Assembly: GCA_003586115.2 (NCBI GenBank)
Contig: QVOM02000034.1
Location: 114,901,571-114,965,570, forward strand
Direction of reading: 5' to 3'
DNA length: 64,000 nt
DNA from: Salvator merianae
Taxonomy: Eukaryota; Chordata; Lepidosauria; Squamata; Teiidae
Shown: one piece after another, positions 32,586 through 43,996 of the stretch
Position numbering within the stretch: the stretch's first letter is position 1
Layout of the letters: every line of letters begins with the position of its first letter
Made by a program: the position numbers and the translations under genes
The notes under the pieces: generated by a model
What the model saw: only the letters and a program-made list of their open reading frames with translations
Database searches by the model: none
What the model was told of the DNA's origin: nothing

Positions 32586-33046
32586 GGGCCTGTTCGCACG
32601 TTGTGCTAGCAAGCATGAAGGACGCTTCCTAAGCAAAGTGCTTCCACACTTTATAGAAGCCTGAGCAGCCAGGAGAGGGCTATAGCTGCTCCCAATCTAA
32701 TTAGTGCTCCACAGCTTTACCAGGAGCTGGTATCCAGCTCCCAGAAAAGTGCATTCACAGTTGCCATGGCCACCATGCCAGTGTGGCAGCTCGGCCTGCG
32801 CGATCACCTGTTCACACCTGTGTGCTGTGCAGTGCTGGCAGTCACCATGGCATCAGCCAGACACTTTCCAGCCGCTGCCGTGGTCAGGATCCAGCAAGAT
32901 ACCTGCATTCACACCACACATGTTAGTAGCGTGCTGAAGGTAAGTACTAGGGCCATGCAATGTGGACAGTGTCTGTGCTGCGTGGTCCATACCACCGTAG
33001 AATAGAATAAATATCTTGTCCTGTGATGGTAAATATGAAAAGGTCC
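32586..33046 (+). mobile_element. MITE, M2 subfamily
   Basis: Left end GGGCCTGTTCGCACGTTGTG, right end AAATATGAAAAGGTCC; flanking triplets CAT and CAG agree at two bases. Body: GCTAGCAAGCATGAAGGACGC, AGAAGCCTGAGCAGCCAGGAG, TTAGTGCTCCACAG, GAGCTGGTATCCAGC, GCATTCACA, GCAATGTGGACAGTG and a decayed hairpin ATAGAATAAATATC near the right end. Confidence 0.75.
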
Positions 33047-33954
33047 CAGGTCTACTTCTTAGTCTGGTTCTGTTTTCAGGGTGGGAATAAGAGGACTATT
33101 GGGGCAGTACCTGCACTTTCCTGGTTGGGTAGAGGGAGGGTTTTCCTTCCCCCCTCAGCCAATGCCTGACCTTGCAGACATTCTAGAGGGGTGGTGGCAG
33201 CATCCCCTACTTTCTCCTTGCCCCATATCGCCACCTGCCTTTCCCCCCATTTTTTTTTTTTTTGTTACAGGGTTAATATTAAGGATGGAGCTAAAGGGCA
33301 TCTGGGAACTGCTTTGGGGGTAAGATATGGTCTGTGGATGGTGTGTTAGTCTTATGAGAAATCATATATTGATTATTCAATGACAAGTGACCCATGTTAT
33401 TTTCCATGGAGGTGCTGAAGGTAAGGTGCTTAGCCCTGAAGATACAGTTGCAGAAGGGACACCCCCACGTATTCCAACCTTTGAAGAAGGCAAAGGTTGT
33501 AATAGATAAGCCATTTTGGGGATGGGATAGAATAAGACCGTACTTCCAGTGTAAAAAGGCATCCAGCATGTTTCTTTTGACTCCTAGCCCTCTTTCATCT
33601 CCACTTTCCCCTTTTTTAAAAGCCAGAAATGCACAGTTGTGCAGTTGTGCCTCATTTGTCTGCAATGTGCAGATATGCTAATAGCTGTAAAGGTTACCCT
33701 TCACAGCTTTGGGACAGGCAGGATGGGGAAGTGGCTGGTAAATTGCAATTTTAGGTTGAGGAGGGATTGAAACTCACAATGTTTGTCTTGCTACTCAAAT
33801 CCTGATGGAAGGATATCTGTGCTGCACCTAGAAGGACCCTGCAGCATCTTTGCAGTCTTAAGAACCACTGTGTGTTTCGTTGCTCAGGCTTGGGTGGAGG
33901 GGAACGTCACTTTGATCACAAACGTTCTTAGCTCCAGTGCCCAAACATCTCATT
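33047..33954. other. No recognised feature; poly-T
   Basis: Plain DNA with a T run at 33251-33262. Overlapping frames at 33291-33681 of about 100 codons on both strands show no recognisable protein. Confidence 0.4.
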
Positions 33955-34187
33955 GGGCCTGTTCACACTTGCTACTGGCAAGCATTGAGGATGCTTGCTA
34001 GTCAAGTGCTTCTGCACTTGGCAGAGGCCTGAGCAGCTGGGAGCGGGCTACATCCACTCCCAATTGCTACTACCTAAGTAGTGTTCCATAACCTTACCAG
34101 GCAGTGACAGATACTCACCTCCTGGTAAGGTGGGTTCACACCTCCCTGGTCATGAAGTGTCCAGGTGGTGCGATCATCCAGTTTTGT

Positions 34188-34466
34188 GGAGGCATGGTGG
34201 CGCAGAAGGCTACGGCACTGATCTTTCAATAGGAGGATCGGAGTTCAAGGCCCCTGTCTGCCATGTAGAGGGGATGAGCGCCCTCTACTGGCCTCTAGCT
34301 CCAGCCAACCTAGCTGTTCGAAAGCACGTAACTGCAAGTAGATAAATAGGGAGCATCACATTGTGTGACGTAGAAGATAGACAGATGTAAGCCTTCGGGC
34401 GAAAAATAACCTTGTAAGCCGCTTTGAATCAGCTTCGGCTGAGAAAAGCAGGGTATAAAAACCAAG
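34188..34466 (+). mobile_element. tRNA-derived SINE with GTAAGCCGCTTTGA tail
   Basis: The head carries both internal Pol III boxes: TGGCGCAGAAGG (A box) and GGAGTTCAAGGCC (B box). The middle includes TAGCTGTTCGAAAGCACG and the 3' part reads GTAAGCCGCTTTGAATC, then GAGAAAAGCAGGGTATAAAA, a tail type shared with LINE-like fragments elsewhere in this window. Well preserved compared with the SINEs at 8630 and 10134 and of a different family. Inserted in a MITE. Confidence 0.85.
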
Positions 34467-34468
34467 TT

Positions 34469-34470
34469 CT

Positions 34471-34503
<33 letters not shown>

Positions 34504-34525
34504 TCTTCTTCTTCTTCTTCTTCTC
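34469..34525. repeat. (CTT)n(CTG)n(CTT)n trinucleotide repeat
   Basis: About ten CTG units bracketed by CTT units directly after the SINE 3' end, replacing its usual simple-sequence tail. In minus-strand frames it gives glutamate/alanine or lysine/glutamine runs, but there is no gene around it. Confidence 0.95.
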
Positions 34526-34620
34526 GGCCATGCAGTGCAGACTGTTTGTGCCGCATGGTCAATTCCATGTTAGAATATGATAATTATCTTGTTTCTAACC
34601 TGTAAAATCTGAAAACACCC

Positions 34621-35751
34621 ACTGTGTGTTGAAAGGTACCCTGTCACTAGACTGAGCCCAGGGTATAGTGTGGACAGAGTCAGTATGCAATTTGTTGGGT
34701 GTAATCAAACCAAAAATGCTAGGGTTCCTCATTGTCCCCTCAGAAGAACTAATCTGTCAACATGCCCAGACTTGTTTCCTTGAAATTAAGGTTATTTTCA
34801 TAAGATTTATGTAGTCTGTTTTCAACCATTTCTACATCAGTGGCTAATAGGTTGGTGAGAAGTCATACTGATGTACAATTGCTGAATGTAGAGTATGTTG
34901 TACATGAAATAGAGAAGTATAAAGCAAATTGCTAGGTCATGGTGAACTCTCTGCTTAGATTTATCTGTTTTCTTTCACATTTTCATAAATGAGTTGAAAC
35001 CATTCTCTTTGTTTTGACTGAGCGATTCAGACTGCATGTGTGTACATTTGCACACAGTGATGGAGTTTCTTCTTTTGAACTCAGTGAAGAAGCTGTTTTA
35101 TCATTCAAATTCATTAAGCTTAAAGTGAGACTTTTCTAGCTAGACACTTGCTAGCAGGGCTGCTTGTCTAGCATCTATCAATCACATGCAGATATATTCT
35201 TTTTTAAAAAATATTCTCTGTCATGGGAAAAGATGCATCCTAAAAAGAAAAGGTTCAAATGCTCAAATCAACAAAACTTTCAGATACTTTCAGTGTATTT
35301 TTTTCTACACTGGCAATTTTTGATCACAAGATTTTTGTTGTTTACCTGTATCTGCATATCCATAAGTGGGTATGGCAGAAAAGTTTGATTGGTTGCTTTT
35401 TGCCATGGATGGTGTCCAATCCAGTTTCCCAAACACACAGAGAAACAAAACTTTTTACTTGACACTGTACACACATGTATTCAGATTTTATGATTCAGTC
35501 TTGGTGTGGCAAATGCATGCATCAAAAATGAATTTTACACATGCACTCACATTTTATTGCGTATTTTCTATTAGAATGATATAGGTGATGTAATTAGCAT
35601 TTGGAAAACAAGTGTAATTTACATGTTGACATTAAAAATAATTGCACAAGTCAGAGACAAAATTGACCTTATGATGAATGCTAGCAAAATGTAAGTGGAA
35701 TAAAGCTACTCCTACGTTGGAGTAATTGCCTGTGAACTCAATGGAAATTTA
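34621..35751. other. No recognised feature
   Basis: 1.1 kb of AT-rich DNA with no repeat ends or coding signal. Confidence 0.4.
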
Positions 35752-36250
35752 AGGCGTTTTTGCACTTAAGACAGTAGAGCGTTCTAATTAGCAGGGTTTG
35801 GGCCCGTCAGGATCGGGTACGAAGAGGAGTGTTCACACTTGTCAGTGCTGGAACACTATGCAAGCCGTCTAGCGCTGGACACAGTACGAATGGGAGCACA
35901 CTAGTGCGGGAGCTGTGTTTGAACCCAGAGGAGCTGTGTTTGGACTTGTGTCTGAAATGGCAGCGAGGGTCCGGACCCCAAGGTCCGAATCAGGGTGCAA
36001 ACTGTCAGACTGCACTTGCATGGCCCCGCCCCACTGCCATTTCAAACCTGGAAGTGCACCTTTCCTGATCTGCACCTGACCGCACAAGTCAGGTTGGAGG
36101 CTACAATTCAGTTGACCACAGCTGGTATGATTCAGGTAAGCATCAGGTGGCCTTCAGTAGCTTTCAGGTTTGCTGAGCCTGTATGCAGGTGCGAATTCTT
36201 CATTTCAGGAGCGTCCTGGAATGTACCACTCACTAAGTGCAAACACACCC
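35752..36250 (+). mobile_element. MITE, M1 subfamily, TSD TTA
   Basis: The left end AGGCGTTTTTGCACTTAAG and the right end, from outside GGGTGTGTTTGCACTTAG, are decayed TIRs. TTA flanks both sides (35749-35751 and 36251-36253). Shared with 15610-16189: GCGTTCTAATTAGCAG, CCCGCCCCACTGCCATTTCAA, CTGATCTGCACCTGACCGCAC, CAGGTTGGAGG. CpG sites are partly converted to TpG/CpA, so it is older than the 28.4-31.1 kb copies. Confidence 0.8.
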
Positions 36251-36485
36251 TTACAGCTGTAGCCCATTGCTGCTGTAATTCAGTGGTCTGTTGTGCAGCT
36301 CTGTAGCAATAGTACTGTGTTAGCAATGGGGGAAGCTCCATCATCATCCACTTGTGTGTGGAATGGGGATAGCCTGGCCACAATGGCCCATGTACTGGTA
36401 ACCTCAGGCTCAGACTGTTTTCTAACGAAGAGCAATCCTTAAGTTTAGACTGAAAACTGTAACTAGTGCAGAATGCAGCAGCTAA

Positions 36486-36649
36486 GGGCAATTCTGCACT
36501 GACTGGTATACGGACAAGCAAGCAGGCTAGACCACTGTATGCTGGTGCAATCTAAGGGAGGGCCCACCCAGTTAGACTGTACCAGAGTGCAGAAGGGAAG
36601 CTCTTAGTATGTTTGCTGGTCCAGGATTCCAGCCAGTGCAGAATCACCC
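36486..36649. mobile_element. 164-bp foldback MITE with GGGCAATTCTGCACTG ends
   Basis: GGGCAATTCTGCACTGACTGG at the left and, from outside, GGGTGATTCTGCACTGGCTGG at the right. Flanking triplets TAA and TGA differ at one base. It is a distinct TIR variant (TTCTGCACTG) within the same GGG-end group; a related left end is at 63064. Confidence 0.7.
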
Positions 36650-36671
36650 TGAGTAAACATGCCTACCAGAA

Positions 36672-36835
36672 TTTATTTATTTATTTTATTTTATTATTTC
36701 AATTTCTACTCCGCCCTATACCGAGGGGTCCCAGGGCAGCTTACAAAAACCGTACAAAAAGCTATTACATAAAAACACCATAAAAACATTGTAAAACATC
36801 ATAAAACATACAAAACAACTTATAAAACATATAAT
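36672..36835 (-). mobile_element. 3' tail of a squamate non-LTR element, minus strand
   Basis: On the minus strand: GTAAGCTGCCCTGGGACCCC, then GGTATAGGGCGGAGTAGAAA and an AATAAA/TTTA-rich end. This is the same tail class as 32330 and 37648. The 3' end is the low-coordinate side. Confidence 0.6.
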
Positions 36836-37089
36836 GCTTTGCTTAAGGAATGCACTGGTTGCTGGTTTGCTGAAAGGGCTAGTATAAGATAAATAGTCAT
36901 AAGTAATGCTCAGTAATTTGAAGGAACATTTTCTTTATAAACTAAGACTGCAGTGAGGATTTCCTGGCTGCCCTGCTTCCTGCAGAGGTTCACCTGGACC
37001 TGCAGAGATCCATATGAAGAGCATTTTTTGTTATTGTTGTGGCACCCAGCTTGTGGAATGTCCTCCTCCCAGAAATAGGACAGGCACCA

Positions 37090-37560
37090 ATTCTGTTGAG
37101 TTTTCAGTGTCAGCTTAAAACAGATGCAGCACCTGCATGACTGCGGAGACAGTGCAGAAATCACCAAGCTTGCAAGTATTCCAGCGTCAGTGCGCTGTCT
37201 ATACACCTGCCGCCGATGCTGGCAATGAAAACATTGAAGCTAGGGAACTTTCATTTGCTTGTTTGACATGCCCCCCCCCCCCCGAGACTTTTTGCAGAGT
37301 GCAGGCAATGGCCACAGAAGTGCTATGTGCTCTGCAAAATGTAAACTTCTGTACCAGATACATACAAATAGTTTGTGGGGAGGGGAACAATGAGAAGTGC
37401 TGTCAGCACTCTTCCCATTGCTATGCCACTACAGCACTCTAACAACGGCTTATGGCACAGTCTGTGCTCCTAGGGCACAGGATCATTCAGATCTTGTGCT
37501 CCGGGAACAGTCTGATGGGGCACCGAGGACACACATAAAGGCTGTTTGCAGATCTTGCCA
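37090..37560. repeat. Possible dispersed repeat (M6), related to 9510-9960
   Basis: CACTACAGCACTCTAACAACGG and TATGGCACAG parallel text at 9875-9910, and GCAGAGTGCAGGCAATGGCC recalls the same family. A C homopolymer lies at 37271-37283. Ends not found. Confidence 0.3.
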
Positions 37561-37579
37561 TTGTTCAGGCTTCTGCTGG

Positions 37580-37721
37580 TTACTGATGGAATTATGACAT
37601 CTTTATTCCTGTTTTTATTGTATTGATTTTTAAATCCTTTTTGCTTTTGCTGTAAACCACTGGTGAGATTCATAGTACAGTTGGAGTGCAAAAGTTTTAA
37701 ATATATAAATAAAATAAATGC
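37580..37721 (+). mobile_element. 3' tail of a squamate non-LTR element
   Basis: CTGTAAACCACTGGTGAGATTC followed by AGTTGGAGTGCAAAAGTTTTAA and ATATAAATAAAATAAATG, a decayed form of the GTAAACCGCC...GGCGGTATACAAAT tail ending in an AATAAA-rich run. Confidence 0.55.
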
Positions 37722-39017
37722 TACAACAGTTCCTGCAGCAAGCATGTGTTTGTTCACAGGTAGGAGTTATCTAAGCAAAATGGAAGCTTTAAAAAGAAAT
37801 GGAAGGAATTAAGCATCATATTAGCAGTCATGCCTTCCACATGACACACTGGAACTTGGTTTTTTCCATGTCTTCAGTTCAGGCAGTAATGCATTTATTA
37901 TCAAAATGACAAATACTTCTCCAGTCATAAGTGCAATGGGGGTATTTTTAGGGTAAATGGGTATGAAATTGCAGTGTAGGCTGCAGGGTTTATTTATATT
38001 GGAGATTTCATTATGCTTCCCAAGACTTGCCCCTTCATCATATCTGTTACTTTTGCTGTAACAGCTCACTGCTTTGTGATGGAAGTGGTAATGGAACATG
38101 ACATATTGTAAGTCTTTACTTTCCCCGGACAGGGCACAAAGAAGGATGAGCACCTGGGGCTAGACATGTCAGCTGCTTTTCCTCTGGATCAAAGCATATT
38201 AGAATGCCATCCATCACCTTGTTTCAACTTTGCCTCCACAAATCATCTGTGTACCTAAGATTCCTGTGTCTGAGAGCAAATCACATAGCCTTGACTTAGC
38301 TATGGGTCATTTGTATTGTAATAATATTAGGCAGATCTTACATTGTTTGGTTAGGAAACCAAAGATGACTCATGACTCTTTGCTCTGAAAATAATGTTAC
38401 AAATATTTGTATCCACAGTAAATTGGACTTCAAGTATTTATTAAAAAGTGGCCAGAGAGCAAGAACATTGCAAATACTTTGTGGCAGCAGCATCTCCTAG
38501 TCAAGTTGTGGAGCAGAATTTACTGTTGATGACAAGAAAGTATGGATTCATATGACAATGAAAACCTTACATACCATGAGTTTAAAACAATTTGTCCATA
38601 AACTTTGGTATATCTCCTATGCAGGTGCCCTTCTGATCAGGAAAGAGATTCCTCCAGGACCAAGTATTGATCTGTCTTGCTCTTTATGAGTGCAAGACTA
38701 GCAATACTGCTCTTCATGTTGACAGAAACCAGCTGGTCTTCCTTTCTTTTACTTGTCACTCATAACAGATGAATCACACCTTTCCGTATCTGCAATAATG
38801 TCTGATTATTACTGATTTCTATGGAAATGACCACGTAATTAAATGCAGGAAGGCAAATTCTTGGCAGGAGTTTCAATTTTTATGCTATGTCTCCTGCATG
38901 CTGAAGGTATAAGAAAGTTTATTCAGGTCAATGGAAATGATCACTACTGGGTAGGGCAAATCCATGTTATGCAAGTAGTTGTGTTGCCTGTTGAAAACAA
39001 TAGATTTTGGAAACACC
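37722..39017. other. No recognised feature
   Basis: 1.3 kb without repeat ends, tandem structure or protein similarity that I can see. Confidence 0.4.
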
Positions 39018-39457
39018 AGGCCTTTCCACACTTTAAGCTAGTGAACATTAGGGATGCTCATTAGCAAAGTGTCTCCACATTTTGTAGAGGCCTGCATGAC
39101 CAGGAGCACCCTACAGTTGCTCCTAATCATGGCTAGCTGTGGAGCACTAAATTGTGCACCACAGCTTGACAGGGAGCAGGTATCCTGCTCCTGGTCAAGT
39201 ACATTCACACCCGCTTCTGGATGTGAATGCACGGTCGTGTGGCTGTGGTGGCTGTGTGATCGTGCAATCGTGCTTGTGTATGCCTGCATGCTCCATAGCA
39301 CCACTTGTTACCATGGAAGTGGCCGGATGCTTCCCAGCCGCTGTCATGGTGAAGATCAGGAGGATACCAGCATTCACATTGCTATTTACATCTAGGTCTG
39401 TGCCACATTAGAATGGGATAATTATCCCATTCTAATATGGAAAGTGCAAGAACACCC
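39018..39457 (+). mobile_element. MITE, M2 subfamily, with near-terminal hairpin
   Basis: Left end AGGCCTTTCCACACTTTAAG, right end AAAGTGCAAGAACACCC; flanks ACC and ACG. Next to the right end, CACATTAGAATGGGATA and TATCCCATTCTAATATGG fold into a hairpin (39402-39439). Inside, GTGGAGCACTAAATTGTGCACCAC is a second palindrome. Good order match to 1319, 21616, 32586 and 44133. Confidence 0.75.
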
Positions 39458-39479
39458 ACGGAGAGCTACAGAAAATCAG

Positions 39480-39900
39480 TGGTTAGGGGAATTGTCCCAT
39501 GATAGAAAGGGTCTGGAGGCCTCCCTTCACATGCCAATGTGGTTTACAGGAGGTCCCTCCCCTCCTAGAATGCTCTGTCTGTACAAGATGGAATGTAGGC
39601 TGGTTTAGGGCATCCAAAATGTCACTATAACTTAGTTTACTTGTAGACCTTGGCACTGAGGTCTACTGGTGTGCCAGGAGTAGGCTGGGCTAGGGCACCC
39701 AAAATGTCACTATAGCTTAGTTTACCTGTAGACCTTGACACTGAGGTCTACTGGTGTGCCAGGGATAGTATATCAGACCATGGAGGCTTGCAGATGGCAC
39801 ATCTCCATGATCTGGTATATCATGGGAGATCCATTTTGCTACAAAAATGGGCCACCTGGGAGCTCTGAAGGCCAGTCTGCCACTCCCACTTATAAGCATA
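39480..39900. mobile_element. M3-family repeat with a tandem duplication
   Basis: Blocks GTAGACCTTG.CACTGAGGTC, CCATGATCTGGTATATCATGG (palindromic) and CTCTGAAGGCCAGTCTGCCAC recur at 14620, 42600 and 63380. The duplication at 39596-39765 lies inside it. Terminal repeats not resolved. Confidence 0.5.
39596..39765. repeat. Two tandem copies of an 85-bp unit
   Basis: The unit runs from TAGGCTGGTTTAGGGC through AAAATGTCACTATA and GTAGACCTTGGCACTGAGG to GTGTGCCAGGAG and is repeated at once with about seven changes. It contains GACCT(T)...AGGTC symmetry, so each copy has a small hairpin. Confidence 0.85.
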
Positions 39901-39941
39901 CCAGTCTTGAAGCTGGGTTACTTTTAAAGTTTCTGACCAGA

Positions 39942-40008
39942 GCTATTTAGCAAAAGTGCAGGAAATGCCTCTGGCAGTCAGCCATTTTCTGTGCTTTGCT
40001 AAATAGTC
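39942..40008. repeat. Small palindrome
   Basis: CTATTTAGCAAAAGTGCAGG at the left pairs with CTGTGCTTTGCTAAATAG at the right, separated by about 25 bp. Possibly a minimal foldback element. Confidence 0.6.
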
Positions 40009-41225
40009 ACAGACAGACAGTGAAAAAAGGTAGGTTGAGTCAGCTAGGGCCATTGAGCCCCATGGCAACTGCAGAAGAAGCATGGAGGAGAGGACCATCA
40101 GCGTGCTTTTTTTGCACTCTATGAAAAACTGACTCCAGCTGTGCTTTCCACCCCTCTACAACAGTATGGTAGCTCAAAGAGTGTGGGATCATGCAACACC
40201 ATTGCCATTTTGACTCCCCCATGTTGTCATAAATGTACCCTGTGGATCCTGTTGCATACTCAGGTTATATGCCTGGGTTGTATTTAGAGTCATTTTCAGG
40301 TGTTTCATTCCTTGTGTTAGTAGTCTGTAGCACTTGTAGAGAAACATGTGGAGTTTTTAAATGCTTTTACTATTTTTAATTAGAAATATGTGTAAATATG
40401 CAGTACATCAGGGCTATCATCTGGCTAGATTTACAGAGAAGCTCATGAACATTGGGTATTTATGAATGGTTTGTTCTGAGAGACGAGATCAATACTGGGA
40501 TAATTTCAGCTTTGATATCTATAAAAACATATTTCGAGCCCTTCTGGCTGTGGGGCAAAGGTCAGTGTGTGACTACAGCATCTGAAAATGAAAAGCCAAT
40601 TGAAATGATGTTATATTCTTTTAATTCAACATCTTGCTCTTATAAGTCCGATCTGTCAAGCTGGAAGTAGTGAATCTGAATAAGCTTGTAATAAGAATAT
40701 AAGCTCAAAGCAGTTCATATGCTGCTTAAGCCAATGTGCAGTGAGTCTATAAGTTGTACGAAAAGTCTGTGAGTCACCCTGACTGAGGTCTGTTCATGTT
40801 AAAATGATTTGCACCTCTCTCACTTTATAGATTGTGTTGGAACATAGAAGAAGAAACATCCTGTTTTGTCACCTACAGCACAGAAAAGACTGGAACTACC
40901 CACTGCATATATTAATAAGAATCTACTAATTTACTTTAAATCATATGCAGCTTGCAAAAGGCATCTCGGATGGTATTTTTTATTTCACTGTGATTCATTA
41001 ATGGGATATTTATTTTGGCCTCAAGAATACACGTAACCCCAGATGATTTCCAAAGCGTGCAGGCAGGGCTGTGTGAACTGGTATAATTTATTGTCACAGT
41101 TTGGAAATGTGTTTTGTTTGATCTACAGTTCCCATGGTGGACTCTGTAGCTAAGGACGAAGGAAGTCATGAAATTCCAAATTCTGTTCACAGCATAGATG
41201 GTGGTGGAGCAAGTATGAGGTGCCT
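40009..41225. other. No recognised feature
   Basis: AT-rich DNA with no gene or repeat that I can name. Confidence 0.4.
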
Positions 41226-41269
41226 TTTACTACCCTATTTAACCATTAGGAGAAAGCATAGGAGGAAGT

Positions 41270-41690
41270 AGAAGTTGTTAGAGTTTGGCAGTGAGGGGTC
41301 CACACCACTTCTGTGGATAGCAGAGTATCGCAGAGTTTCGCAGCAGAGTTTTTCCAGGCAAACACGACGCCAGAAGACTCTTCGTTGTAGCGACGAAATA
41401 AAGAAGCAGACATGAAAACTTCCCAAAGCCAAGTGAAAGTCTTATGTACAGTGCTCCTTGTCAGCTTACAAACGATATACAAGCAAACGATACAGAATCT
41501 CCACATCAGCATCTCCTATCTCTACCCAACAATGACCAGACGGTAATGTACAGTATATATACAATATCTACATAGCTTCAAGCACCTGGGTCTCCTGACT
41601 GTCTTGTGATGGTCTTGTGATCATCTTGTGACTAGACCCATGACTGGCTTATGACCTGCACCTGTATAGGCAGCATTGCACGTAAGCAAT
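41270..41690. mobile_element. Possible solo LTR
   Basis: The segment begins TGTTAGAGTTTGGCAGTGAG and has CpG-bearing, promoter-like texture (GTATCGCAGAGTTTCGCAGC, GACGAAATAAAGAAGC) unlike the flanks, plus a TATATATAC motif near 41552 that could act as a TATA box on the minus strand. A CA end may lie near 41693. No gag, pol or env frame is next to it. Neither the orientation nor a target duplication could be fixed, so this is a tentative call. Confidence 0.35.
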
Positions 41691-41699
41691 AATCAATGC

Positions 41700-42379
41700 T
41701 TAATCAGGTTTTTGATCAGGGTTGATCATGTAAACCATGTATAAGGTAAAGAGGGGAATTTTTACTTTTCTTAACAGAAGTAAGTAAGTAGAGGGAATAG
41801 AAGTGGTTGTGTCTAGATCAGAGTGATGATGCTTCAGAGGGCCCCTTGTTTTGATCCAACAGCAACTCACCAACAAGCATCTGATGAGTAGACTATCTTC
41901 AGCTTTTGTTTTTGTTTCTGCTTCCTCCTTTCTGCTTCCTTTTTCTAATAGTTGGATTGCCACCTACTCCATTGCCTCTGCTTTCTCCTAGAGTTTTTTG
42001 AAGGATCAGATCATCACCCCAGTGATTTTTAATTGCTCAGTTTGCACGAGTTCAATTGGCATGCCATTTCTGTGAACTGAATCCTCACACAAATTGAAGT
42101 AGAACAGTATTAAGTTATGGAAAAAATGAAAGCTTCCATGGCTGGGTTTCATCTCACTTGTCACAGTTTTGGGGTTGTTATACCATGTTCCATAGTTCTC
42201 CTTTGAACCTAAGCTTTTGGGTATGTCTACAATATCCATTTTCAAAGGATATGACTGCTAGAAGAGTCAAATGCAACTACCACCCTTTTTATAGATGTTG
42301 GTAAATGATTGGTTGGTTGGTTGGTTGGTTGTATGCTATTGTGTTGTTTTGCTCCTGCCAGGGATGGGTTGCTACCAGA
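41700..42379. other. Unrecognised; (TTGG)n microsatellite
   Basis: Minus-strand open frames at 41700-41963 and 42006-42245 (87 and 79 codons) have no family that I recognise. A run of about five TTGG units is at 42309-42331. Confidence 0.4.
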
Positions 42380-42869
42380 GTGGGACAGGACCATCTACAT
42401 TATGACGTTCTATCCCACTAAAGCCCCAGCTGCTGCTTCTAGGGAGTCCTAGGAAGCAGCACTGAACCTCTGAAGATCAGGAACTTTTGTTCCTAGACTT
42501 TGCTGTTTCAGGGAAGGTCAGTTTCAGTAGCAAACCATTTCTGATACCACTACCAGTGGCACTTTCTGGGACACCACCAAAAAAGGATCTCCCATAGTAT
42601 AATGGACCTTGGGGCATGCCATCCACATGCCTTTATGGTCTAGTATACCAAAAAAGATCCACTTGTAGACCACTTCAAATGGACTACCAATGGACTGGCA
42701 CGGGACACCATTTTGACACCCTGTCATGGTCCACAGCCTAGTCCAGTGTGGACATGCAATACCAAGGGAGGGAAGGCTTGTACTGGTCTTCCCTAATGTT
42801 TCTCTGGACCATTCTAGGTCACCCTTTGGTCCAGTATATTCTGGACTAGGCTGAACTGGTCCACCCACA
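42380..42869. mobile_element. M3-family repeat abutting the BovB LINE
   Basis: GAACTTTTGTTCCTAGACTTTGC, CACATGCCTTTATGGTCTAGTATACCA and TTGTAGACC match blocks in 14340-14760 and 39480-39900. Its right border coincides with the point where BovB coding similarity stops, so the LINE is truncated or interrupted here. Confidence 0.5.
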
Positions 42870-43548
42870 TTGCCCTTCATTGGAACTGGAATGTAAACTA
42901 ATCTTTCCCAATCTAGTGGCCACTGCTGAGTTTTCCAAATTTGCTGGCATATTGAGTGTAGCACTTTAACAGCAACATCTTTTAGGATTTTAAATAGTTT
43001 AGCCAGAATTCCATCACTTCCACTAGCCTTATTGTTAGAAACATTCCCTAAGGTCCACTTGACTTCACTCTCCAGGATGTCTGGGTCTTAATTAGTAAAC
43101 ACACAATTGTGGTTATCAGTGATGTTGAGATCCTTCTGGTATAGTTCTCCTGTGTATTTTTGCCACCTGTTCTTAATCTCTTCTGCTGCTGTTAGGTTCC
43201 TAACATTCTTGTCTTTTATCATGCCTATTTTTGCATGAAATGTCCCCTTGATATCTCCAATTTTCTTGAAGAGATCTCTCATCTTTTCCATTCTATTGTT
43301 TTCTTCCTATTCCTCTGCACTGCTCATATAAGTAGACCTTATCTCTCCTTGCTATTCTCTGGAAATCTATATTCAGTTGGATATATCTTTCCCTTTCTCC
43401 CTTGCCTTTCTCTTTCCTTCAGCCTCATCAGACAGCCTTTCTGCTTTTTTTGCTTCTTCCAGTACAATGTTACAAACCTCTGTCCATAGTTCTTCAGGAA
43501 TTCTGTCTACCATATCTATTCATCACCTCCACTGCATATCATTTAGGT

Positions 43549-43740
43549 CAGTGTTTCACAACCAGGGGCCATATGGTCCCCTGTGGGCCTCCAGGATACT
43601 CCAAGGGGGACCACAGAGGTCTTCCTTCTCCCTCCCATTTCCGTACTCCACCGCTGTGTGCACCTGGTAGGACATGGGTGTCACAGGAAAGAAACAAGGT
43701 TGGAAGGGGACCACAGTCGGGAAAAGGCTGAGAAACACTG
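43549..43740. mobile_element. hAT (Charlie-like) MITE, TSD ATTTAGGT
   Basis: Ends CAGTGTTTCACAACC and, from outside, CAGTGTTTCTCAGCC are the typical hAT-Charlie termini. The 8-bp ATTTAGGT is repeated exactly on both sides (43541-43548 and 43741-43748). At 192 bp it is non-autonomous. The interior includes GGTCCCC/GGGGACC symmetry. Inserted in the BovB linker region. Confidence 0.95.
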
Positions 43741-43996
43741 ATTTAGGTCATACCTGTATGGTCCCACTTTCTTACATTTAAGTGTGAATTTTGCAATAAA
43801 CAGCTCATGATCTGAGCCACAGACAACTCCAGGTCTTGTTTTTACTGACTGTATAGAGCTTCTCCATCTTTGGCTGCAAAATATATAATCAATCTGATTC
43901 TGGTCTTGACTATCTGGTGATGTGCAAGTTACCTTCTGAGCTGATGGAAAATAATGTTTGCTATGAGCAGCAAGGTATCTTAACAAAACTCTGTTA

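Larger units (their letters stand above)
33955..34620 (+). mobile_element. MITE, M2 subfamily, containing a SINE
   Basis: Left end GGGCCTGTTCACACTTGCTAC, right end AAAATCTGAAAACACCC; flanks ATT and ACT agree at two bases. The M2 body is intact up to about 34185 (GCAAGCATTGAGGATGC, GGCAGAGGCCTGAGCAG, GGTGGGTTCACACC) and resumes at about 34529 (CCATGCAGTGCAGACTG, GGTCAATTCCATGTTAGAAT). The SINE and its repeat tail sit between, so the MITE is older than the SINE. Confidence 0.75.

Noticed and set aside
34310..34568. Glutamate/alanine or lysine/glutamine-rich frames suggesting a repeat-expansion gene
   Set aside because: They come from the CTG/CTT tail of a SINE; there is no exon or splice context.
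42006..42245. 79-codon minus-strand frame next to BovB
   Set aside because: It could be more LINE, but I see no match to the BovB reverse transcriptase, so no function is given.
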